Shown here piece by piece: positions 11,851 through 22,841 of a DNA stretch of 64,000 nt. The translations under genes were made by a program, and so were the position numbers. Every line of letters begins with the position of its first letter. Within the stretch, counting starts at the first letter, position 1. The stretch comes from Onthophagus taurus (Eukaryota > Arthropoda > Insecta > Coleoptera > Scarabaeidae). The notes under the pieces were generated by a model. It had not been told where the DNA came from, searched no databases, and saw only the letters and a program-made list of their open reading frames with translations. The stretch spans positions 20,653,501 to 20,717,500 of the forward strand of contig NC_091966.1 of assembly GCF_036711975.1 (NCBI RefSeq), written 5' to 3'.

Positions 11851-12929
11851 TTATAAATAAAGTTTGGTTGAAAATTATTTATCGTCTTATTTCATGGCCT
11901 ACTAATGAAAAAATGAACAAGATCTGCCATACTTTGCATAATTTTATCTTACACAATTAATTCCACAATATCTCAAAAACTACAACTGATAGGTATAGGG
12001 ACATTTAGTGAAGATTTGTAGAGAATTAAATTCTGTATCTGATTAACTAGTCAAATATGGGGTGTTCCATTTAAAATTTTCGACTTGTTTGCAATTGAAT
12101 ATGGTAAAACAGTAGTTACATTTTTGAACAACCTGTATAAGATAGACCGATGTAGTCAACGGCACTCTACTTAAGGATATCCAGCAGCAACAATACAAAT
12201 TTTAACTTTCTAGCTCGATCAATCGCTAAGAAATTCAGATTTGAAGGGCACAGTGTTAATTGCTAAAAAAAGCTTCTAATTAAAATAACTCAAAAACTAA
12301 AAGCACGAAGTATCAACGTGTCTGATCAAAGTCAACTTAGTTTTGTGTGTAGACTCAGAATACGCAATAAAAACTATATCATTCCATTTAAAATAACATA
12401 TGTTTATTTCGGTACGGCGTTATAGAACAGCCTGTATGTATAAAAATATTGTCCGTTTATAGTGTGCTAAATTTCCTACAATTTTTTTCTAAGGAAAAAC
12501 TGCGTATCTCGGCTTCTTAATGCCATTTATGTACTTTGTTGCTTACGTTGAACACTCTGTATATACTCGAGTATTACTAAAACTTAATATTATTTGAGTG
12601 AAACATATACTAATTTGCGTCTTCAACATTTTCTTCGAATGTCTTCTATTCATAGGTGCAATGCAAATCGAATGTAAGCGCACAAGTTATCGTGGAATAT
12701 CTGTTCTCTGCATTACCTATATAATATTTATCAACAAACGTCTTAATACCCTAGCTGAAGGAATTGTTCGTGAATATCAGTCGGAGAAAAAAGTACGAAA
12801 AAAGACCGATAGCCAAATCCTAAAACGCTAGGCACATAAGTACAGAAGATACCCTAAGGAAGGTACCATAGGAAGAAAGGAGAGAAGCAAGCGGCGAGCA
12901 AAGAGAAACAGGAACTTATCGAAGACTAA
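11851..12929. other. Gene-free spacer with element ends
   Basis: Holds two similar right-hand tips in the same orientation (AACAACCTGTATAAGA at about 12127 and GAACAGCCTGTATGTATA at about 12427). They are probably the ends of decayed mariner-like MITEs. An open stretch at 12598-12831 has no recognisable product and I do not call it a gene. Confidence 0.4.
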
Positions 12930-13730
12930 ACATAAGCTCTGTGAACCTGGAACCCGAGTTTACGATATTTTGGTTTTATTAGTACCATTCGATAGACAAT
13001 CGTTTGTACTCATTTGTACCACCTTTAATTTCGTTTGTACCTCGGGACATAAAGAGATAAAAAAATTTTGAAAAATTGCCGGAACCCCACTTTGTGATAT
13101 TCTAATTTTATTAATACAATTCGGTAGAGAATCCTTTGTACCCGTTCAGTGCATGAATTGAAATATCGTCCTGAATTTACAGGTACTATTCGGGAGAGTG
13201 GCTACGATAAATTTTTTGCAATGTATTGTCTGACACAAAATAAATAAAGAAAAATGGAACTAGAATCCGGTCACGTCCTCGTCGTTAGTTGTGGGTTACG
13301 CAAAGTGCAGGAGAAAAAAAAATTCCAAAAACGAAAGCGGTGAAAAGAAGTACAAACGATTCGCTCTCGAACCACATCGACCCTTTTGCGATATCTGTAT
13401 TAATAATGGAGATACACACTTTCAGCGATATTCTGAAGAATCAAAAAATCGCTGTATTTTGGAATCGCTTAAGGTAAAAACGAAAACAAAAGTGGTACAA
13501 ACGATTATCTATCGAATTCCATCGACCGTTTTGCGATATTTGTATTAATAACGCAGATACACACTTTCAGCGATATTCTGAAGAATCAAAAAATCGCTGT
13601 ATTTTGGAACCGGTTGAGGTACAACGAAATGGAAAGTGGTACAAACGGGTACAAACAATTCTCTATCGAATGGTATTAATAAAATTAGAATATCAAAAAG
13701 TGGGGTTCCAGGTTCACACAGCTCTAAACA
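12930..13730. mobile_element. Foldback element with internal 145-bp tandem repeat
   Basis: The left end (AGCTCTGTGAACCTGGAACC, about 12937-12957) is the inverse of the right end (GGTTCCAGGTTCACACAGCT). The similarity continues inward through ATTCGATAGA and GTACAAACG-type blocks. On the right side two near-identical direct repeats of about 145 bp occur (the shared block CACACTTTCAGCGATATTCT recurs at 13415 and 13560), with a partial third. Modular arms of short repeats are typical of foldback transposons. No protein is encoded. Confidence 0.7.
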
Positions 13731-13915
13731 TATTGATATTCCTACAAGCTTATTGTTCGAATTCCAGCAGATTCACAAATAAATCCAAAAATATAACTAC
13801 ACGCCTAAGAAAGGCAACTGTCAATTATCATTTAGAAGAGACCGCTCGCAACGTGCTCTAAAGCAATGTGAAGTCGTAACTTTCGTAATAATAAGTTGAA
13901 TATTATATTCACATA

Positions 13916-14385
13916 TACAGGTGTCCCGAAACTCAACGTCAAGCGAGCACCGGGTGAGAGGCCACCCATACCTATTCTGGTAAAAATAAGAAAAAAATTC
14001 CATGTCTCTTAGTTAAGTGGTAATAAACATATTTTTGAAAATGTTAAAAATCGTTCCCGATCTTTAGGTACGACGGTCAGAAATGTTCACAATTTAATAG
14101 TAATTTTTTTAATAATGTTTTCCTTATGAACCATGTTACTATAGAAGTTACAAATTAAGCAACAAAAGTCGTTACTTTTGCAAAAAGGAAATTTGTTTGA
14201 TTGAGATAAGGTTGAAAGAATTTATGTTTATTAATTTTGACACACGATATCTTAAAAAAAGGAGTAGTACAACACAATGGGCGAGATATCTTAAAAGATG
14301 GCCTGTTTAGTCAAGATTCCAAAATGTTATAACACTTGCCATTTTTCTTTATCTAAAAAATATTATTGCCTGTTTTTGCCTGCTT
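13916..14385 (+). mobile_element. Truncated copy of the CCCGAAACTCAACGTCAAGC-end transposon
   Basis: It begins TACAGGTGTCCCGAAACTC and runs about 450 bp. The same sequence is found in opposite orientation at the right end of the complete copy at 25574-27284, including the GGCCTGTTTAGTCAAGATTCC block. The right end is lost. No transposase is recognised. Confidence 0.7.
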
Positions 14386-14487
14386 CATGTGGAATCGATA
14401 AATGGACTACTGATCAAGAATCGGAAAAAGTGAGTACCTTTTTGTCAGCATTTGAAAGTCGTGCAAACTATGCTTGCATATATCGTT

Positions 14488-14535
14488 TTACGTAAAAATT
14501 TTCTCTAAATTTAATTAGTGTGTATGACTCCATTA
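14488..14535. repeat. Short dispersed repeat shared with 31939-31986
   Basis: A block of about 45 bp (TTTACGTAAAAATT, then CTCTAAATTTAATTAGTGTG and TATGACTCCATT) occurs again at 31939-31986 with one or two differences. Its nature is unknown. It probably marks a shared element interior. Confidence 0.6.
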
Positions 14536-14539
14536 CTAA

Positions 14540-14990
14540 AACAACAATAGAATTATGTAAGAATAACTTTAGGAGACATGGAATATCACATCATATATAG
14601 TTTGGAATTTTAAACATAACACCCCTTCGCCTCATTATCCCAAAGGTAACGGTAAGGCGGAATCAACTGTAAAAGTAGAAAAAATAAAAAAATTTCAATT
14701 TATTACATTTAAGAAATACGACCAATAAAATGGAAACCAGCCTAACTTTAAGGTTGTTTTCACGTTTCACAAGGATCAATACCAACAGCTACCAAGAATT
14801 TGAAACCTAAAATAATAAAAGGAGTCGAAGAAGTTATTGATTGAGTTATTCAAACGCTATGCGAAATACTATGGCAAAAATATAAAACAACTTCCACCGT
14901 TACAAATTGAACAATCAGCAGCAGTTCAAGTAAGGCTCGAACAAAACAAAAATAGATGAAAGCTACATAACTGAGAAAGAAACCCCTACA
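14540..14990 (+). mobile_element. Gypsy integrase C-terminal fossil
   Basis: Plus-strand remnants show an integrase tail of Gypsy type: a HYPKGNGKAESTVK block and then a PTATKNLKPKIIKGVEEVI block. It is broken and old, with no LTR recognised. Confidence 0.6.
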
Positions 14991-15499
14991 GAGAAAGAAA
15001 CATCCAAATTTCAAACACTCGCCATGGCGGAGGGTCGGTATGTGGATGGTTTTGGAAGCTAAAATGGGGAGTAGGAGGACCTGTGCAGTGCTAATGCAGT
15101 GAATGTTTGTGTAAAGACAGTAGCATTACGGCTGAGGGTAATAGAGAAAATAGGAAAAATGACCAAGAGAATTTACCAGTTAAAGGAAGAGATAGACCAA
15201 AGAGACAGTGTGGTTTCCCAAATAAATATAAAGATTATTTAATGTAAAAAACATAAAATAAAATATAATAAAAATAATAAATAAAAATTGACCTATCGAT
15301 ATGCAGACTGACAAAATTTTAAAATTATTATATTAACACCATCGTACTAAATATGTAATTCTACATCCTCTTTATAACGGGTTGAAGAACTAGCTTATAA
15401 ACGACTTCACATGTTCACTCTATTTGAGGCATCTAGTATATTTACGTTTCATTACATTTACACTTACATAAATTATATATCAGGTAGGTAGACCAACCA
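14991..15499. other. Gene-free spacer
   Basis: No gene recognised. Purine-rich in the first half, AT-rich in the second. Confidence 0.4.
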
Positions 15500-16440
15500 A
15501 CCTTGCACCGCGATTCTAAGAATCTATTGTACCCCTATAGATAACATTATCAAATTTCTCCGTGCAGTCCAAAGCTCTTAACGAACATTAACACCTTGGT
15601 CGGTGAAAAGTCATTCAGATCGTTTGAAGAGATAAACTGCGACCCAAAAACCGAGAATCTGATACGATTAACAGCAGGGCAGTGGCATAAAACATGCTCA
15701 ACCGTCTCCTCATCCTCCACACATAGTCGGCATTCAATATCGTCGGCTAGGCCCAACAAGTTGAGGTGTGTCTTTATTCGGCAGTGCCCAGTAAAGATAC
15801 CCATTAGAACTTTAATGCTGCTACGAGCAAGTCCTAAGATATTCCCGGGTTTAACAGTGACGATGTTAATAAACAACTTAGCGTGTCTCATTCCAGGAGA
15901 ACTGGTCCACAGTAGGCGAAGTCTCTCTTCAGCCCACAGTCCAATCCTATGTCAAATGATGATCAAATGGTCATCGCAAATGATATATCAACTGCTGGCT
16001 CTGACCCCACAACGCTTTAGGGCTGCCCTCTCGTGCTAGCTCATCTGCTACTTCATTGTCAGCAATCCCAGAGTGACCCAGATCAGAGAAACTCTATTAT
16101 CACAACTCAGTGTGTTTAAAGTTCTTTTACAGTAATTAACTAGAGTCGACACCGTTTTCACGAATTGCAGCACCTGAAGAGCGGCTTGACTGTCTGAGAA
16201 AAATCGTACTGTCATGTTCTGCACCCCTCTCTCAAGAAGGATTTTATCACCCATGTCAACAACAAATACTTTCGCCTGAAATACAGTACACAATGTCTCC
16301 AGGCTGCAAGCTTTGTTAATCCGAAGTATCTGGCAGTATATTCCTGCCCCGCCCCTTCCGGCGTTTTTGATCCATCTGTGAAGATACAAATATCTGCCTG
16401 AACCAGAGAATTTTCGTTTTCGATCCAGAACTACCGTTTA
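15500..16440 (-). mobile_element. LINE ORF2 fragment: RNase H and C-terminal zinc knuckle
   Basis: Minus strand, in order: an RNase H domain (RGGAGIYCQILRINKACS, FFSDSQAALQVLQFVKT; 16389-16048), a short gap, then the conserved LINE tail (GIFTGHCRIKTHLNLLGLA, CRLCVEDEETVEHVLCHCPA; 15891-15550). RNase H plus this CCHC tail points to the R1/LOA/I-group LINEs. It could be the other half of the same family as the endonuclease fragment at 5.9-7.0 kb. The catalytic DGS of RNase H is altered or frame-shifted. Non-functional. Confidence 0.8.
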
Positions 16441-16534
16441 GGCAGTACAATCTGGTATCGAGCATTTATCATTTATAGTGTCTACCGCAGCCCATTCTGA
16501 TAATGATTTTGTTCCATATGGAGCCGTATCCATA

Positions 16535-16830
16535 CAATCCAAGGTAAAGCTCGGTATAGCCAGTCAGAAAGATCGATGGTACGTAACCAAGATATTCAAA
16601 CCATGATCACTACTCGGATAGAAACCAACAAGAACACTCAGTGGTTACAATGCCTGACATTTTTTAAAGCAATGATGAACAGAGTTTATCATGAACGCTT
16701 TAAACATTCACCATACGAGGCAGTTCTCGAATGTCCATTGAAAATGGGTCTAATTAGCTCAAAACTACCATCCGCTATACTTCGGAGCTTGAAAAGTGAA
16801 GGAGGTCTGGAGTAATACGCACTCCAGATC
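16535..16830 (+). mobile_element. Integrase-like fossil, KRAB-A-domain-protein-2-like
   Basis: The plus strand encodes a broken integrase C-terminal part: a GKARYSQSERSM block, then WLQCLTFFKAMMNRVYHER and SPYEAVLECPLKMGL. This resembles the KRBA2-like integrases of arthropod genomes. Family placement (Ginger-type transposon or LTR retroelement) is unresolved. Decayed fragment only. Confidence 0.6.
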
Positions 16831-18079
16831 TCCTTCACGACTCTTATCGACGACTGATCTGCCAGAAAATAGTATCTATAGTTCACAGTGTTTTGTACAA
16901 CTTCAGCTTTATCCTTCGAGAAGACAACTCTGAAGTTTTTACCATACCCAACTATAACCACTAGGTATTAATAATTAATCAGTGCTTTGTTAAGTTGTAA
17001 ATAACGAAACTAATACTGAAATGTGTGGGAACGTATTAGCTTAATTACCAGTGTACAAAGCATTGGGTTTCATCACTAATGATAACTTGTAAAGATTTAA
17101 AATATTTTTAACCCAATATCTTTTCTAACAGTTTTTCGGGCCAAAACTTTTGTGATCTACTACAATCCCCAAAAATCTATATTTAGAACAAAAACATTTA
17201 GATTCCAGATTTGATTTCCCAATATTGCCAGATTTATCATTTTTCACTTTAAATTTTTAAATGCAACACCCTGTATTAATATTCCTTACTTGGATTCTAG
17301 TATATGTAACCCTTGAGATTTGATGTATTCAGAGAGGTATTAAATTAATACAATTCTCTATACAAACTAGATATGAAGTAATTTTTTCTAGTATGCTAAC
17401 TAAAATTGTCTGTAATTCTATGTGGTTTGAAGAGTTCTGCCAAGTATATCGTTTCTCTCAGATGGTTCATAATGAAAAACGGAGCCTTACTGTCGGAATG
17501 GGGAGAGGGTACGAAGGCATAGCAATATTTTATAGTAAAGTGGCAAACATGTTGAGTAATAGCCAGCCCGTTGTTTCTCAATTTGTTTTTCTATCTATAA
17601 TGCGACGATACAAATAGATGTGAAGCCTTTTGAGGAAACTAGAAACGTAAAGGATTAATACCAAAGAGGTCGACCAAACAATGATACGAATGACTACAAA
17701 CATTAAGATCAATACAAAATTTAATTCCATGCATTCTCTTCTTCATTTCTTGCGTGCATTACCTAGGAATAAATTTAAGCCATGCAACATTCAGATAATA
17801 CAAAAATTAACGCAAGATGACTTCAACTGTAGTTTAGAATTTAGTGAGGTATTATATGTAGATTCAATTTTTTATTTCTTCCTTCTAATAGACGCATTTT
17901 ACCATCGAAGGGACGACATCTTGAAAGTCCATTATAATTTAGTGCAACTACATTAAAGTTTATTTTAAAGTTAATTGTTTTGAAAACATTATACTCGTAT
18001 GAGAACACTTTTTTAAATATATTATTACAGAGAATTAAAAAAAAATGTACAACAATGGATTAACACGTGTCCTATTGAT
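16831..18079. other. Gene-free spacer
   Basis: Contains an AACACCCTGTATTA element tip near 17266. Open stretches at 17393-17617 and 17681-17956 have no recognisable domains, no splice context and no paralogue here, so no gene is called. Confidence 0.4.
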
Positions 18080-18376
18080 CGATATTTATTGTAACTAGCA
18101 TAAAACTATCGAGAATTTCTTGACGTTTGGTTACATCCACGTTTCTAGCAAATAATTTTCCATCATGATTTTCAAAATAATTAAATTATTCATCCTGCGA
18201 AACTAATTACCTATACAAATACCGTTAATAAAATTTAATTAAACATTGTGAAATGTTACGTAAAAGCGGTGTATTGACCTTGATGCCGATTTTTAACAAG
18301 ACTTTGACCCTAGTACCGTCAATGCCAGCATTAGCTCCTGTTACTATTGCTATTTTATTCTTTAAATCGATTTATA
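18080..18376 (-). pseudogene. SDR-5 pseudogene (exon 1 and 5' end of exon 2)
   Basis: Exon 1 encodes DLKNKIAIVTGANAGIDGTR up to LLKIGIK. The start codon has become ATC and the last Gly of the cofactor loop is Asp. Exon 2 is recognisable as FENHDGKLFARNVDVTKRQE, with a stop near its start, and then ends after about 120 nt. The rest is missing. The upstream flank resembles that of SDR-3. Confidence 0.85.
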
Positions 18377-18794
18377 ATTATTGTTTTTCGAAAAAGGTTT
18401 GTTGATTTCGCATTGAACGACTGCATTATATGTATAACACACGAAAACACTTGTGTATTATGGGAAAAGATAAGTCTATAATTCCTCTAATTCAATATCT
18501 TGTGTTATTATGACTAATTGTCTTTGTAAGAAAAACACATAAATACTTGGCATAATAATCGTGTTATGTCCTGAGTTTTTATTGTTTTGTATTTATATGT
18601 GTAGGCTGAATCTCATCAAAATGTTCTTTTTAAAGTGCATAAATATTAAATTAAGTTATTTATCTTGAAAAAGCTATATAAAAAAATATACTATAGAAAC
18701 TCACTTTATCTTTATCTTTATTTATTCTAATTATGAACATGTATTAACCACTACTACACCACAAATCATGTCTTCTTAATTTTTTTCTTTTCCA

Positions 18795-19738
18795 TTACGA
18801 ATTATTTTTAAAATCTTCTCCAAGTGGTCTTATCATCAATTCAGTTATCTACAATGAATTTCAAATTACTATCAAATTCCAGTTTTAAGTATTTCTGATT
18901 CAACTTACATGAACTCGTTGTGGAAGAGATAATAAATAAATAATAGTATCTGAAACATCCTCACTTTCTAAATGTGGTAATTTCTCATAAAGTCCATCAC
19001 TCATTTGTTGAGAAAATCCGCTTGCTAAAACAATTTCCGTTTTTACCACTCCAGGACTCAACGTCTACAACAAAATATAAAACAAAAACTCAAAATTTAA
19101 AAAGATACTTTCAACCAACCGTAATTTTAATTTTACTATTCATTCTAGCAAGTTCAATTCGAATATTTTCTGTCATAGTTACTAAAGCACATTTCGATGC
19201 TCTGTACATAACTGCAGTTGGATCTCCGAAATCATAGTACCCCGCAACGCTGTTAACGTTAATTATATGTCCATCGATTTTATTAATTTTCATGATTTTT
19301 ACGGCTTCTCTACAAGTGATGGCGATGCTCATAAAATTGGTATCCATTGTTTTTTCCCATTCATCTAATTCTCCGGTAAGCACAGAAGTGGAGACATAAA
19401 CTCCAGCATTATTAATCAAAACGTAGACGGGACCAACGTTTTTTGTAACCCAGTCAAAACCATCGAGAATATCTTGCGGTTTTGTTAAATCCACACTTCG
19501 AGCAAATAATTTTCCGTTATGATTATCGACTAGCTTTTCAATTCGCTCTTTTCTTCTAGCAAATCCAACCACCTAAAAATATAAAAATTAACAATAATAA
19601 AGTAATTAATTTTCAAAATAAAATTTGAAAAATTACCTTCATTCCAATATTTAGTAAAGATTTTACAGTAGCTGCACCTATTCCGGCACTAGCACCTGTT
19701 ACAATTGCAACCTTGTCTTTTAAATAATCCAAACTCAT
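18795..19738 (-). CDS. SDR-6: short-chain dehydrogenase/reductase, DHRS11/farnesol dehydrogenase-like, four exons
   Basis: Coding exons on the minus strand: 19738-19637, 19572-19120, 19064-18909 and 18848-18795. All junctions are phase 0 with GT-AG, giving 254 residues. The protein starts MSLDYLKDKVAIVTGASAGI and carries the cofactor loop, NNAG, NSVAGYYD with the catalytic serine, YRASK with Tyr and Lys, and the PG turn in exon 3. The FARRKER Arg pair suggests NADP(H). The closest relative in the window is SDR-7. The intron 2 donor is GTTGGT, weaker than the GTAA-type in the others but still GT. Role by family: cytosolic oxidoreductase for alcohols or aldehydes; farnesol is a guess from the family name. 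Confidence 0.9.
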
Positions 19739-19739
19739 T

Positions 19740-20330
19740 TTGAAAGGTATTGACGTGAACAAGACTTTACGCTATCTCGTCGGTGACTGATTTTTGTTCG
19801 GTATAGATACGTAATTTTATTTGATCTGTGCGGATATAAATATAAAAATAAATCATAGATAACTAAAGCGTTTTTGTGTTCGTCCTTGCGAAATTTGTTT
19901 CATTACGTTGCGTTTACTTAATGCCATCTGTTGATTTGTTTATTTTCTTGATTTCACTAAATGGTGTTATTAGAAATTATATCTAAAATAACATAATCCA
20001 AAATAAAGTTAATTCTATGTTGAAATCGTTTAAAAAAAAAATAAATGAAAGTGGGTTAATGCCTTTTTATTAATTGAAATCATTACATTATCTATAACTT
20101 AATAATGAAAGTATACAGGGCGTAGTTAAGGACCTAAGTCCTTCTCTTCCACTCAACCCTGTTTTATACATAAACATAAACCAAAAAAAGAAACAAAATT
20201 AAATGAATAAAAATCAAATAATAATCATATGAATAATAATCAAAATAATCAAATAATAATAATCAAAATAATCAAATAATAATAATCAAAATAATATAAT
20301 GAATAATAATCAAATGAAAAAACTAATATA
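19740..20330. other. Promoter flank and simple repeat
   Basis: Upstream flank of SDR-6, then an ACAGGGCGTAGTTAAGG element tip at about 20114. At about 20200-20320 there is an AT-rich microsatellite built of AATAATCAAA units, directly abutting the palindromic element. Confidence 0.6.
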
Positions 20331-21544
20331 TACAGGGTGTATCTGAATGATTCCAACAAACTTCAAGGGTTGATTCTTTAGTAAATTTTAAGGGTACTTT
20401 GATATATGAACCATGGGCGACTTCGGCTCCCCTAAGGAGCTACATCCCTCCAAAAATGGCGGAAAATTTTGGTTTAATTTGTTTTTCTCAAAAACCATAA
20501 ACGCTAGGAAAATGAAATTTGGGGAATATGTTTAACTCATAATAGGGCACGTTTTGACCCTATTTGTACTTTCAACCTACCCTTCTAAACTACTAAACGT
20601 AGGCACCCCCGTTCAATTTATTCCTAGATTTTTTTAATGAAAATGATAAATACATTGGAAAAATTTCAGTTAGATAGATAAAGCTATTCTAAAACTTTTT
20701 TGTCTCTCTGATGTTCTTCTAAAACTTAATAATTTTTGAGAAAAAAAATAATTAAGCAAACACTAACTGTTAAGCTGTAGGGTTGTTAATCGAAAGTTGG
20801 AATAAATTTTTAATGAAAAAATCTTAGTAGTCTTTGCAATCTTTGTTATAAATATTTTTGACGTTTAAATGTCAGTGGTTTTCTTACTATTATTATTGTT
20901 TTTTTTTTAATTTTGAAACGTCAAGTGAACGAGCGTAAATGCGATAGAACTTTATTTAAAAATTAATTTGAAAAACAATAATAATAGTACGAAAACACTA
21001 ACATTTAAACGTCAAAAATATTTCTGACAAAGATTGCAAAGCCTACCAAGATTTTTTCATTAAACATTCATTCCAACTTTTGATCGACAACCCCATTGTT
21101 TAACGGGCAGTGTTTGCTTTATTATTTTTTTTTCACATAAATTAGTCGTTTTTGGAAAAATTTTAGAGAGACAAAAAAGTTTTAGAATAGTTTTATCTAT
21201 CTAACTGACATTTTTCCAATGTGTTTATCATCAGCATAAAAAAAATTTTTGCAAAAATGTAAAGGGGGTGGTTACGTTTAGTAGTTCAAAAGGGTAGGTT
21301 GAAAGTACAAATAGGGTCAAAATGTGCCCTATTATGAGTTAGACATATTCGCCAAATTTCATTTTCCTAGCGTTTATGGTTTTTGAGAAAAAGAAATTAA
21401 ACCAAAATTTTCCGCAATTTTTGGAGGGGTGTAGCTCCTTAGGGGGACCGAAGTCGCCCATGGTTCATATATCAAAGTACCCTTAAAATTCACTAAAGAA
21501 TCACGCCTTGAAGTTTGTTGCAGTCATTCAGATACACCCTGTAT
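20331..21544. mobile_element. 1.2-kb near-perfect palindromic foldback element
   Basis: The ends are TACAGGGTGTATCTGAATGA and its inverse, flanked by TA. Each arm is about 580 bp and they match almost base for base (for example TGAACCATGGGCGACTTCGG near 20410, mirrored near 21460). They leave a spacer of about 60 bp near 20915-20970. No protein is encoded. TA flanks and CAGGGTG tips suggest mobilisation by a Tc1/mariner-type transposase. Confidence 0.85.
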
Positions 21545-21724
21545 ACATTCTTAAAAATAAAACTAAAAGACAAAGATTTATAAACCAAAAATAACTAAAA
21601 CAAGCTAATCTATAATACAGAAACCAAAACAAAAATATTCCCTTTTCTATTGTCTTGTTTACATCTTAGGTTAAAATTTTAATTATAATACTCACTCATC
21701 ATAACAAAGTCTATTCACTGAATA

Positions 21725-22191
21725 ATAGAAATCTAATTCAGTCTAATTCAAGTTGCGTGCAAATACCGCTGGTGGTGTCGATTTCAAAGTTCTTGGTAGG
21801 GGATTGTAAAACTTCGGGAGGGTGAAAGTAAAAGATCTTTGAAATAATACTGTTGTATGCTACGGAGGTGAAATTAGACCCTTACTTCTGTAGCCGTTAC
21901 GATCACGTCATCGATCGATGACGGTGACCACATGTTCGGACGAGTCGATGAAGAACGGAATAGAAGTAGTTGGACCGTAAAAGTCTTCGTATGTGTTTTT
22001 CCAGTTCTTGTATTTTCGTTAAATAAATGTGTTAACAAACAGCGAGACTTTTAGTACTTCATTTCTAACATTTAGATTGTGAATATCCGTTCTGAACCCT
22101 ATCTTATTACTCAAATAACGTGGTTCTCGCAACATTAAAAGTTTATAATAAAAAGTAAGCAATCTGAACTTTCTTCTATTAGCCATGTTTA
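21725..22191 (-). mobile_element. LINE ORF2 C-terminal fragment
   Basis: The minus strand encodes the helix-rich tail found after the reverse transcriptase of CR1/Jockey-like LINEs: RRKFRLLTFYYKLLMLREP, YLSNKIGFRTDIHNLNVRN, then FYFHPPEVLQSPTKNFEID. It carries frame changes. A Harbinger-type MITE has inserted at its upstream side (22192-22574). Confidence 0.6.
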
Positions 22192-22574
22192 GGCCCGTTA
22201 CTACCAAACGTTTAGTAATTTAGTCGAGTAGCGAGTAATTTAGTAACTCGCTACGTGCTGACAGTACAATTTAGTCGAGTAGTTTACTAAAACGATTTAG
22301 TCGAGTAGATCCATTTGATTCTATTTTTTCGGTGGAGTAGCGTACCCCCATTACTCACAACTGCCTAATAATACTTACTAAACACGTGCGAACGCATAAA
22401 TTTAGTTTAGTGAATTAGCAATTGTATTGCGCGCGATGACGCCGTCTGTTTATCTTGAGTACTACTAAAGTGTCTTGACCGTATTAAATGTGGACAGTTG
22501 CCATCTACTAAACGTTCCAGTGGTGAGTGACTACTTGCTACTCGACTAAATTACTAAACGTGTCTGTACGGGCC
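22192..22574. mobile_element. Harbinger-type MITE
   Basis: 383 bp with inverted ends GGCCCGT ... ACGGGCC, followed inward by CAAACGTTTAGTAATTTAGT and ACTAAATTACTAAACGTG. The motif TTTAGTCGAGTAG recurs three times in the left part. The GGCC start matches the two coding Harbinger elements in this window. Flanks are TTTA-like, but an exact 3-bp duplication is not clear. Confidence 0.7.
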
Positions 22575-22841
22575 TTTAGATAAGCTAGCTATAAGATACC
22601 GCTAAACTAATAGTTTACGGAGTCGGCGGTCCTACCACCTCAAGTTATCTCACAGGTAGGATATCTTTAAGATATTTAAAGAATCTAGTGATTTTATTTC
22701 GGGTGAATTTTTAAGTTGGCAACCATACAGTCAAAAGGCCTAATATTTTGACATTTATAGTTTATTTTAACTCATTTCCGCTCATTCTAACGTCAAACGT
22801 CGTCATAAATAGCACGTGTTTCAGTGATTATTTTATTCAAA

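Noticed and set aside
12598-12831. 77-codon frame with hydrophobic start
   Set aside because: No homology, no splice or polyadenylation context and ordinary AT-rich composition.
13291-13861. Several overlapping open stretches of 60-85 codons
   Set aside because: They lie in the tandem and inverted repeats of a foldback element. The similar peptides arise from the repeated DNA, not from selection.
20200-20320. AATAATCAAA repeats as a CRISPR-like array
   Set aside because: Units are irregular, very short and lack distinct spacers. This is an AT microsatellite in an animal genome.
20911-20935. Poly-T tract as a possible transcript terminator
   Set aside because: It sits next to the turn of the palindrome and is mirrored by an A-rich tract. 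No RNA gene precedes it.
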